Positions 34,109-41,989 of a stretch of DNA of 64,000 nt are shown here, piece after piece. The stretch lies in contig NZ_FNNQ01000005.1 in the NCBI RefSeq assembly GCF_900106775.1, positions 62,001-126,000 on the forward strand. The letters are read 5' to 3'. The notes below the pieces were generated by a model. The model was not told the DNA's origin. It saw nothing but the letters and a program-made list of their open reading frames with translations, and did no database searches. Numbering within the stretch: the stretch's first letter is position 1; the number at the start of each line of letters is the position of its first letter. The stretch is from Marininema mesophilum. GTDB taxonomy: Bacteria; Bacillota; Bacilli; Thermoactinomycetales; DSM-45169. The translations under genes were made by a program, and so were the position numbers.

Positions 34109-34567
34109 ATGATTAACATAGAAAACACCCCTCTCACCCAAATTTCCACCGAGGCTGTCATCAATCCAATTAACTGCACCGGCTGGCTTGAAGCGGGTCC
34201 CATGCTCACCCTTCGCAACGCTTTTCCGATGAACTTTATCGCCTACCGCCGTGCCTGTCGCCTGCGCCGGATCAAAGTAGGAGAAATGTACGTTGTTCCG
34301 TTAATTCCAGAGGGCGATGGGCCACAATACATTATCAATTTTCCTTTAAAAAGAAATCGGCGTCCTACACGCCTTGATGACATCAAACACGGGCTGATCG
34401 ATCTAGTTAAAACATGTGAAGAGTGGAACATCCGTTCCATCACCATTCCAGCATTAGGATATGAGCCTGGGGGACCTCCCTGGGAGGAGATAGAGCAGGC
34501 TATTATTAATGCATTTCTGCTTTCCCCAGAAATCGATGTTCACTTGATTCCACCAGAAAAAATATGA
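34109..34567 (+). CDS. DarG-like macrodomain protein without the usual catalytic loop
   Basis: A 152-residue single macrodomain. VINPINCTG near residues 17-25, the AFPMNFIAYRRAC segment, KVGEMYVV, YIINFPLKR and the IRSITIPALG strand follow the DarG antitoxin macrodomain order closely. In DarG the first loop reads like GVMGKG and includes the catalytic lysine, and the second is glycine-rich; here they are GWLEAGPM and EPGGPPW. ADP-ribosyl hydrolysis is therefore doubtful, while ADP-ribose binding may remain. No DarT toxin gene is adjacent. ATG 34109 follows AAGGAG. Composition returns here to that of the core chromosome. Confidence 0.75.
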   Translation: MINIENTPLTQISTEAVINPINCTGWLEAGPMLTLRNAFPMNFIAYRRACRLRRIKVGEMYVVPLIPEGDGPQYIINFPLKRNRRPTRLDDIKHGLIDLVKTCEEWNIRSITIPALGYEPGGPPWEEIEQAIINAFLLSPEIDVHLIPPEKI

Positions 34568-34594
34568 TGGAAAAATATCATCATCAAAAAGCTT

Positions 34595-34640
34595 ACTAAA
34601 AGCGGACAGGGTGTGCAGTCGCACCCCGTCCGCTTTTAGT
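34595..34640. terminator. Strong bidirectional hairpin between macrodomain gene and hemZ
   Basis: ACTAAAAGCGGAC and GTCCGCTTTTAGT pair, with an inner GGGTG/CACCC stem. It terminates the convergent macrodomain and hemZ units. Confidence 0.85.
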
Positions 34641-34753
34641 ATAAGTAAGCAAAACTCTACAAGAGCTAGTACATGGTCACTCTTATCGCCAATCAATCGT
34701 CTCTAAACTTGCCAAGTCTATACAGCTTTTATGCGACTTTCTTCATCATTTGT

Positions 34754-36268
34754 TTATCTTGTTACCAAACCATAAGCCTCATCAAGAGCGGCTAGCTTTT
34801 TTATCGTCTGTTCACGGTAGGTATCAATATACGCTTGGGGCTCTTTTGGGTTGGGCCATCGTGTGAGACGCCCTCCACCAGGTGGAATGATTTTGCTGAC
34901 AGCCCCACAGCCTAATCCGATAATGGTCTGCCGTTCTTCCATGATACTGATATTGTACAAACTCTCTTCTCCTGGAAAAGCGTAGCCTACATTCTCTTGG
35001 TTACCCAGGATATTTTTCTGGCGGTAGAGATAATAGGGCGCATAGCCTTGGGACTGGGTCCATTGCCGAGCTTCTTGAACCATCTGACCGATCTCTTCCC
35101 CACCTGCCACCTTGTATTTATCGGGGTTGCGTGTCATATGGGACCCTCGTTTGAAGGATAGCGTGTGCACTGTTAATGATTCTGGCCGCAACTCTTCCAT
35201 CACTTTAAGGGACTGACGAAAACGATCTAGCCCTTCATTAGGAAGGCCGATGATCAGATCCATATTGATATTGTTTAACCCCATTTCCCGTGCGAGATGG
35301 AACTTATCGAGCGTCTCTTTCACTGTATGGTGGCGGCCAATCAGCTTTAAGGTATTCTCCTCAAAGCTTTGGGGATTGATACTAATCCGATCCACCTGCC
35401 ACCGCTTCAATAGGTCTAACTTCTCCACATCAAGGGTATCTGGACGCCCTGCCTCTACCGTCAATTCACGAACCTGATCATAATCCGGAATATACTTTTT
35501 CATCTGGATAAACAATGCTTCCAGTTGAGAGGCAGTAATCGATGTCGGCGTTCCCCCACCAAAGTATATCGTCGTCACCCGGCGACCTTGCCGTGCAAGC
35601 CACCCTCCTACGGCTTCAATCTCTTCATGCAGACCTGCTAAAAATTCCTCTACTGACCCATCACGGCCCTGGATCGCATAGGCAGGAAAGGTACAGTAGG
35701 CACATTTGGTTGGACAGAAGGGAATCCCGATATAGAGGCTCACCTCTTGATCCAATTGGTAAAGATCTGGCAACACCTTTGTCTGTCGCTGGACGATCTC
35801 TTCTAAGAGGTCAATCTTATAGGGCATCAGAGAGTAATTCTGCTCCAGGATTCTTTTTGTTTCTCCTGTGGAAATCCCCTCTAACATCATCCCATGATAT
35901 AACTTGGTCGGACGAACTCCAGTCAGGATTCCCCAGGGTTGACGAGTGCCAGTAGCTTCTTCCAACACTTGCAACAAGGCGTGTTTCATCACCTGTTTGA
36001 TCCGCCGCCGAACTTCCTTCGAAGGTCCATCCACTATCGCTTCCTGCTCATAAGTGGCATGCCATGTCCGATCTTCTACCTCAGAATCCCTAAGGGTTAC
36101 CGACGCTTTTATGCGCTCCCCTTTTTCCTCCACACTAAAGTGAAGGCGTGTATCCATCTTCTCTTCCCCTACCGGATTCACCTTCGCCTTCGGGAAGAAG
36201 AGTCCAATAATCCGCTCCGTATCCAAATAGAAGGACGGGTCTACCCCTGTTACACTCCAATTTTTCAC
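34754..36268 (-). CDS. hemZ: Oxygen-independent coproporphyrinogen III oxidase-like protein HemZ
   Basis: A 504-residue radical-SAM protein. The cluster motif is CPTKCAYCTF near residue 190, followed by YFGGGTPTS and the TVEAGRPDTL segment. The long N-terminal domain, with a TGVRPTKLYH motif, is characteristic of HemZ rather than HemN. GTG 36268 was chosen because MKNWSVTG then aligns with the usual HemZ N-terminus; the frame remains open to 36313 and the ribosome site is weak. It probably functions in anaerobic haem synthesis, though HemZ proteins are not all proven oxidases. Confidence 0.85.
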   Translation of the reverse strand: MKNWSVTGVDPSFYLDTERIIGLFFPKAKVNPVGEEKMDTRLHFSVEEKGERIKASVTLRDSEVEDRTWHATYEQEAIVDGPSKEVRRRIKQVMKHALLQVLEEATGTRQPWGILTGVRPTKLYHGMMLEGISTGETKRILEQNYSLMPYKIDLLEEIVQRQTKVLPDLYQLDQEVSLYIGIPFCPTKCAYCTFPAYAIQGRDGSVEEFLAGLHEEIEAVGGWLARQGRRVTTIYFGGGTPTSITASQLEALFIQMKKYIPDYDQVRELTVEAGRPDTLDVEKLDLLKRWQVDRISINPQSFEENTLKLIGRHHTVKETLDKFHLAREMGLNNINMDLIIGLPNEGLDRFRQSLKVMEELRPESLTVHTLSFKRGSHMTRNPDKYKVAGGEEIGQMVQEARQWTQSQGYAPYYLYRQKNILGNQENVGYAFPGEESLYNISIMEERQTIIGLGCGAVSKIIPPGGGRLTRWPNPKEPQAYIDTYREQTIKKLAALDEAYGLVTR

Positions 36269-36346
36269 GTCAAAACCACGGCACCCTCTCTCGGGGCCCG
36301 TGTCCCCCCTCACTTGGCTTAACCGATTCTTTCATTTCAGTCTAGC

Positions 36347-36526
36347 TCAGCCATCGCTGGAAATCAACGAAGATTCCATGGGGGTAAGGGCACCACGGCC
36401 TATATTGTGTGGGCGTTCCACGTTTTCTAAGCTGGGCTCCTTTACTTCTTGGTTATCCTGTGGATCAGCAAAGCCAAATAGGGTCATATGGATCATAAAT
36501 TCTCGCTCCCGTTGAGTCCTGCGCAT
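36347..36526 (-). CDS. Small uncharacterised protein, 59 residues
   Basis: An ATG with an excellent AAGGAG ribosome site opens a 59-residue frame. The product is polar, beginning MRRTQREREFMIHMTLFG with ERPHNIGRGALTP in the second half and no cysteines or membrane segments. It lies upstream of hemZ on the same strand, with about 80 bases between, and downstream of the tkt terminator. I do not recognise the family. Start signal and isolation between two known genes favour a real gene. Confidence 0.55.
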   Translation of the reverse strand: MRRTQREREFMIHMTLFGFADPQDNQEVKEPSLENVERPHNIGRGALTPMESSLISSDG

Positions 36527-36623
36527 GATTTTCTCCTTGAGGGTTCTTTTTTGTTATTCTGCCCAAAAAAGAGAACAGGACTACCCAGGTAATAAACTAC
36601 CTTTGTTTTGTGGTGACATAAAA

Positions 36624-36660
36624 AACCCTCCTAAATGAGCGGGAGCTCTTTAGGAGGGTA
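36624..36660 (-). terminator. Terminator of tkt
   Basis: On the minus strand CCCTCCTAAA pairs with TTTAGGAGGG around a GC-rich loop and is followed by T6. Confidence 0.9.
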
Positions 36661-36674
36661 CTCTTAGTAGATGA

Positions 36675-38693
36675 TTATCCCTTCAACACACGTTCTGCAT
36701 GGGCTACCACATTATCCACATTAAATCCGTACTTATCCAGCACCAGATTACCAGGAGCAGAAGCACCAAAGGTGTTGATACCGATGATCTCACCAGCATC
36801 GCCAGTGATTTGTTCCCAGCCTACTGGATAGGCGGCCTCGATAGCGACCCGAGCGGTCACCGCGTGGGGGAGGACCGATTCACGGTACGCTTCTGGTTGT
36901 TCCAGGAAGAGCTCACGGCAAGGCATACTGACGACACGTACATTAACTCCTTGAGTTTTGAGCTTCTCTTTTGCTTCCATTGCTAAGCTTACTTCAGAAC
37001 CTGTAGCAATCAAGATCACATCTGGGGTTCCCTCAGAATCGGCTAGCACATAACCGCCTTTCAAAGCATCTTTAGTCGACGCTTCTGCGGTGCCCTCAAG
37101 GATGGGCAGGTTTTGCCGGGAAAGTGCGAGGAGAACAGGACCGTCATGATGATTCAACGCATAGCGATAAGCGGATACTGTCTCATTGGCATCTCCTGGC
37201 CGGAAGACCTTTAGATTCGGGATAAGACGTAGTGCTGGGATCTGTTCGACAGGCTCGTGAGTAGGGCCATCCTCCCCAACGGAGATACTATCATGGGTAA
37301 ATACATAGAGGACAGGCAGTTTGCTAATTGCCGCCAAACGGATCGATGGACGTAAGTAATCAGAGAAGACCAGGAATGTCGCGCCAAAAGGTCTTACACC
37401 ACCATGGAGAGCCATCCCGTTCAATGCAGCTCCCATGCCATGTTCCCGTACTCCAAACCAGATGTTACGACCAGCATAATCCTCAGCATGGAAAACGCCT
37501 TGTTTTTTCAACTCGGTCTTATTGGAAGAGGCTAGATCCGCAGAACCACCAATAAAGTTAGGTACCCCCTGGGCCACAGCATTAAGGGCCTCACCAGATG
37601 CAGAACGGGTAGCAATTGCTTTATCAGTCGTTTGGTACGTTGGCAGGGCTTGATCCCAGTCAGCTGGTAGCTCACCGTTAATCGCTTTTTCTAACTCTTG
37701 AGCCAAGGATGGGTATGCTTCCTTGTAGCTTGCGAAGAGAGCATTCCACTTCTTCTCAGCTTCTTCTCCTGCGAATTTCAAGCTTTCGAAATGGCCAGCC
37801 ACATCTTCTGGAATGTAGAAGTGCTCTTCCCACTCCCAGCCATAAGCCTTCCGTACTTCTTCCCGCTCTTCTGGTCCAAAGGGAGCACCGTGGATTTTAT
37901 GGGTGCCTGCAAGGTTCGGGCTACCAAATCCAATAGTGGTCTTTACTTCGATAAGCGTAGGTTTGGAGGTCTCTTTTTGTGCTGTTTCAATCGCTTGACC
38001 AATCGCGTCAAGGTCATTTTCATTGTCCACGCGAAGCACTTGCCAACCATAAGCTTCAAAGCGTTTTTGTATATCTTCACTGAAGGATTCTGCGAGGTTT
38101 CCATCCAGAGAAATATCGTTGGAATCATAAAGGGCGATCAATTTCCCTAGTTTAAGATGACCAGCTAGTGAAGCCGACTCATGAGAGATCCCTTCCATCA
38201 AATCCCCGTCAGAACAGATCGTGTACGTAAAGTGATCGATGACAGAGAACCTATCTTGGTTGTAGCGAGCGGCTAAATGTGCCTCTGCCATCGCTATCCC
38301 AACGGCATTAGAGATCCCTTGTCCCAAAGGACCTGTAGTGGCTTCTACACCAGGAGTTCCATGATTGACCTCTGGGTGCCCAGGAGTGAGGCTACCCCAT
38401 TGACGGAAGCTTTTTACCTCTTCCATTGGAAGGCCATAGCCAAATAAGTGGAGCAAGCTGTATAACAGCGCTGAGCCATGACCTGCAGAGAGAACGAAAC
38501 GGTCACGATCAAACCACTTTGGATTCGCTGGGTTGTGCTTGAGATGACGAGCCCATAATGCATAGGCCATCGGAGCTGCTCCCATCGGCATACCTGGATG
38601 GCCAGAGTTTGCCTTCTCTACTGCATCGATAGATAACATACGAATCGTATTGACAGCGAGTGACTCAATGGACTGGTTAGTATTGCTGGACAT
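36675..38693 (-). CDS. tkt: Transketolase
   Basis: A 672-residue thiamine-diphosphate enzyme of the pentose phosphate pathway. The N-terminal PP domain has NSGHPGMPMGAAPMAYAL and the ThDP motif GDGDLMEGIS as CSDGDLMEGIS. The Pyr domain has GVREHGMGAALNGMALHGG and THDSISVGEDGPTHEPVEQ, and the C-terminal domain begins after residue 540. Full length for the family. ATG is preceded by AAGGGGG. It is flanked by terminators and by a 170-base region without features upstream, so it seems to be a single-gene unit. Confidence 0.97.
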   Translation of the reverse strand: MSSNTNQSIESLAVNTIRMLSIDAVEKANSGHPGMPMGAAPMAYALWARHLKHNPANPKWFDRDRFVLSAGHGSALLYSLLHLFGYGLPMEEVKSFRQWGSLTPGHPEVNHGTPGVEATTGPLGQGISNAVGIAMAEAHLAARYNQDRFSVIDHFTYTICSDGDLMEGISHESASLAGHLKLGKLIALYDSNDISLDGNLAESFSEDIQKRFEAYGWQVLRVDNENDLDAIGQAIETAQKETSKPTLIEVKTTIGFGSPNLAGTHKIHGAPFGPEEREEVRKAYGWEWEEHFYIPEDVAGHFESLKFAGEEAEKKWNALFASYKEAYPSLAQELEKAINGELPADWDQALPTYQTTDKAIATRSASGEALNAVAQGVPNFIGGSADLASSNKTELKKQGVFHAEDYAGRNIWFGVREHGMGAALNGMALHGGVRPFGATFLVFSDYLRPSIRLAAISKLPVLYVFTHDSISVGEDGPTHEPVEQIPALRLIPNLKVFRPGDANETVSAYRYALNHHDGPVLLALSRQNLPILEGTAEASTKDALKGGYVLADSEGTPDVILIATGSEVSLAMEAKEKLKTQGVNVRVVSMPCRELFLEQPEAYRESVLPHAVTARVAIEAAYPVGWEQITGDAGEIIGINTFGASAPGNLVLDKYGFNVDNVVAHAERVLKG

Positions 38694-38870
38694 GAATAAA
38701 ATCCCCCTTGGGTTCTTATGAAATTCTCATTTTAATGGTATGGATCTGAGATCTTTTCTCGTTATTAGCATGCCCTAGAAACATCCCTATGCACCCAAGT
38801 ATCATCCACTCGGCTACAATGATTCTTCCGTGGCCTACTCATTAAATGAAGACCCTTTCCAACCTAAGTA

Positions 38871-39317
38871 CTATTCGCTAGGACTATCAAGAATTAACGT
38901 GACAGGGCCATCGTTGATAAGGGACACGTCCATCATCGCTCCAAAAACCCCTGTCTCCACTGAAATTCCTTTTCCCTGCAATGCTTCGTTAAAACCATTA
39001 TAAAGCTCAGTAGCCAACTCTGGCTTAGCCGCAGACATAAAGTTAGGGCGACGTCCCTTACGACAATCACCATACAGAGTAAATTGTGAAACCGAGAGAA
39101 TTGCTCCTCCGGTATCCAACAGGGAGAGATTCATCTTTCCTTCTTCATCCGCAAAGATGCGCAGGTGAATCAGCTTGTCCACCATCCAGCGCACTTCTTT
39201 CTCCCCATCTCCTTCAGTAAAACCGACTAAACAGACAAGACCGGGGCCAATCTTCCCCACAGTCTCCCCTGAAACGGTTACTTTAGCTTCCTTTGCTCGT
39301 TGCAAGACAATCCGCAC
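38871..39317 (-). CDS. dtd: D-aminoacyl-tRNA deacylase
   Basis: A 148-residue deacylase that removes D-amino acids wrongly attached to tRNA. The cross-subunit catalytic motif SQFTLYG is intact near residues 76-82, and the GPVT motif lies near the C-terminus in NDGPVTLIL. GTG 39317 was chosen: it places AAGGAGG six bases upstream and gives the family start MRIVLQRA, whereas an ATG two codons earlier abuts the ribosome site. It follows rel by 31 bases, the same order as B. subtilis relA-yrvI. Confidence 0.93.
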   Translation of the reverse strand: MRIVLQRAKEAKVTVSGETVGKIGPGLVCLVGFTEGDGEKEVRWMVDKLIHLRIFADEEGKMNLSLLDTGGAILSVSQFTLYGDCRKGRRPNFMSAAKPELATELYNGFNEALQGKGISVETGVFGAMMDVSLINDGPVTLILDSPSE

Positions 39318-39348
39318 AACCATCCTCCTTCAAGCCATCAGATACCCT

Positions 39349-41496
39349 TTACTGCATGATTCGCCGAACACTGTAAATATCTCGCACGCCCTTCACTTTA
39401 TCGACAACCGATTGGAGATGGTTGATATTGCGAATGGAGATACTCATATCAATCTTGGCTAGCCCCCGGCGGTCTGCTCTTCCACTGACTGCTGATAGTT
39501 CCACACCGGTAGAGGAAACGACTTGCAATACTTCGTTGAGTAACCCTGCTCGATCCAGTCCCGAAATCTCAATATCCACATTGAAGGATTGATCAGGTAC
39601 TCCTTCCCACTCTACCTCCACCATCCGCTCTTTACCCACACTGTTTAAGTTCGCACAGTCCGAGCGATGAACGGATACACCACGACCCTGAGTAACAAAT
39701 CCTTTAATCTCATCCCCAGGCACTGGGTTACAACAGCGAGAAAGACGAACGAGAAGATTGTCTACTCCCTTTACCTTTACCCCACCGGTCCGGCGACGGG
39801 TAGGCATGGACTTGACATCAGGAAGAACTGGCGGCTTCACTTCCTCTGAACGAAGCCCTTCCGTGAGTCGGTTGAATACTTGGGTCGTAGATATTCCTCC
39901 ATACCCAACCGCGGCATACATATCCGTCTCATCCTGGAAATTGAACTTCGCAGCTACTTCCTTCAACCGCTCCGTAGACAACACTTCAGAGGGGTCAAAA
40001 TCGCGTTTTTTAAGAAGGGCTTCCACCATTTCTTGTCCCTTAGCAATGCTTTCCTCACGGCGCTCTTTCTTAAACCAGTTACGAATTTTATTGCGCGCTT
40101 GTGAGGATTGGACAATCTTCAGCCAATCACGGCTAGGGCCATAGGAGTGTTTGGAGGTTAACACTTCAACAATATCCCCTGTTTTTAACTGATAATCTAA
40201 AGGAACAATTTTATTGTTTACCTTTGCCCCGATACAGCGATGACCCACCTCGGTATGAATCCGGAAGGCAAAATCAAGGGGAACCGAACCCGCGGGAAGT
40301 TCCAATACATCGCCTTTTGGGGTAAAGACAAATACCGCATCAGAAAACCAGTCCATCTTTAAGTTTTCGACGAATTCTTGGGCATCATTGGTATCCTGCT
40401 GTAGCTCCAGAATCTCACGGAAGAATTTCAACTTTTCATTGAAGGAAACATTATCGTCTTGGTGATCTTCTTTGTATGCCCAGTGTGCCGCGATCCCGTA
40501 CTCCGCAATACGATGCATTTCTTTGGTTCGGATCTGAACTTCAATGGGCTCACCTTTGGGTCCGATGACCGTCGTATGCAGGGATTGATACATATTGGTC
40601 TTTGGCATTGCGATATAATCTTTGAAGCGACCCGGCATTGGCTTCCAGATCGTATGGATGATACCAAGAACGGCATAGCAATCTCTGATCGATTCGACAA
40701 CGACTCGTACAGCCAATAAGTCGTAGATTTCATTAAACTGCTTATGCTGTTTGACCATTTTACGATAAATGCTGTATATATGTTTTGGACGTCCAGAGAT
40801 ATCCGCGGTTAGGCTCATCGCTCCCAATTTCTCCCGCAAGGTAGCGATGACTTCATCCAAGTACTGTTCCCGTTCTGCCCGCTTCTTCTTCATCAGATTG
40901 ACAATCCGGTAATATTGCTGGGGATTAATATTGCGAAGAGCACTATCCTCCAACTCCCATTTGATCGTCGAAATCCCGAGGCGGTGTGCTAGCGGTGCGA
41001 AAATCTCCAAGGTCTCTTTGGAAATCCGACGACGCTTTTCCTCGGGTAAGAAATTGAGTGTTCGCATATTATGAAGACGATCAGAGAGTTTAATCAAGAT
41101 CACACGTATATCCTGCGCCATGGCGACAAACATCTTACGATGATTCTCCGCCTGATGCTCTGCGGTGGATTTATACTTCATTCGTTTCGACAATTTAGTC
41201 AAACCGTCTACGATTTGAGCCACTGTCTCACCGAACTCTGCCTCAAGCATCTCTAAGGTGACACCTGTATCTTCAACGACATCATAAAGAATCGCCGCCA
41301 TCAATGTGGTGGCATCCATCTGCAAGTCAGCAAGAATCCCCGCAACAGCTACTGGATGATAGATATACTGTTCTCCAGATTTACGGATTTGTCCCTCATG
41401 AGCCTCCTCAGCAAAGAGATAGGCTCGCTCTACCAATTCAAGCTCTTCTTTTTTCAAATAACAGCCTGCTTTTTCAAGTAGTTCCTCTATCGGCAT
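39349..41496 (-). CDS. rel: Long RelA/SpoT homologue (Rel), with HD motif altered to YD
   Basis: A 715-residue (p)ppGpp synthetase/hydrolase. The hydrolase domain covers about residues 25-180: H47 in YIYHPVAVAG and the KLSDRLHNMRTL motif are intact, but the catalytic HDVVEDT reads YDVVEDT at residues 71-77 (codon TAT at 41284-41286). The synthetase domain has GRFKDYIAMPK, YQSLHTTVIGPKG and EVQIRT. TGS follows near residue 395 and an ACT domain ends the protein. The missing His is a metal ligand in characterised Rel hydrolases, so hydrolysis may be impaired. ATG follows AGGTGAG. It is upstream of dtd. Confidence 0.94.
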   Translation of the reverse strand: MPIEELLEKAGCYLKKEELELVERAYLFAEEAHEGQIRKSGEQYIYHPVAVAGILADLQMDATTLMAAILYDVVEDTGVTLEMLEAEFGETVAQIVDGLTKLSKRMKYKSTAEHQAENHRKMFVAMAQDIRVILIKLSDRLHNMRTLNFLPEEKRRRISKETLEIFAPLAHRLGISTIKWELEDSALRNINPQQYYRIVNLMKKKRAEREQYLDEVIATLREKLGAMSLTADISGRPKHIYSIYRKMVKQHKQFNEIYDLLAVRVVVESIRDCYAVLGIIHTIWKPMPGRFKDYIAMPKTNMYQSLHTTVIGPKGEPIEVQIRTKEMHRIAEYGIAAHWAYKEDHQDDNVSFNEKLKFFREILELQQDTNDAQEFVENLKMDWFSDAVFVFTPKGDVLELPAGSVPLDFAFRIHTEVGHRCIGAKVNNKIVPLDYQLKTGDIVEVLTSKHSYGPSRDWLKIVQSSQARNKIRNWFKKERREESIAKGQEMVEALLKKRDFDPSEVLSTERLKEVAAKFNFQDETDMYAAVGYGGISTTQVFNRLTEGLRSEEVKPPVLPDVKSMPTRRRTGGVKVKGVDNLLVRLSRCCNPVPGDEIKGFVTQGRGVSVHRSDCANLNSVGKERMVEVEWEGVPDQSFNVDIEISGLDRAGLLNEVLQVVSSTGVELSAVSGRADRRGLAKIDMSISIRNINHLQSVVDKVKGVRDIYSVRRIMQ

Positions 41497-41582
41497 ATCT
41501 CACTCACCTAGGAGAGATTTGAAAAACATTTTCCTTATATTATCTCGAAATGTTTCCACGAAGTAAAGGGGGGCCTTCTTTA

Positions 41583-41954
41583 TTATCCTTCAGGATTTTC
41601 TGCATCGCGCTTCTTCTTGCGCAAACTTGAACGAATCCGTAGGCGGATAAAGAACCAAGATCCCAGAATCGCAAAGACCAGAATCAAACTATATAACAGT
41701 GGATCTGCTTCTTCTCCACCTTTGAAAAGGTAATACAAAGCGACAACGATCCCGCCATAGGACGTAAGTTCAAAAGAAAGTAACCACCTGCGCCAAACCC
41801 GATAAAGGTATTCTCGCACCCGAATATCCCCGGGAGTAAAAAGCTCTTTGAAAAAAATGATGATGACAAATGTCATCCAAACAATAAAACCAGCCGTCAC
41901 CAACCGGGCAAATGCACCAACCAGTTGGGTAAAAAAATCACTGATCCAAGTCAA
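41583..41954 (-). CDS. Small integral membrane protein, unknown
   Basis: A 123-residue protein with about three membrane segments: one near residues 15-38, a second near 62-78 and a third near 85-104. A basic tail follows (RLRIRSSLRKKKR). TTG start, nine bases after AAAGGAG. It lies 35 bases downstream of the PBP1A gene on the same strand and may be cotranscribed, which would suggest an envelope role. I do not recognise a family. Confidence 0.65.
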   Translation of the reverse strand: MTWISDFFTQLVGAFARLVTAGFIVWMTFVIIIFFKELFTPGDIRVREYLYRVWRRWLLSFELTSYGGIVVALYYLFKGGEEADPLLYSLILVFAILGSWFFIRLRIRSSLRKKKRDAENPEG

Positions 41955-41989
41955 TTCATTCCGCTCCTTTTTTCATTCGCGATGACGAT

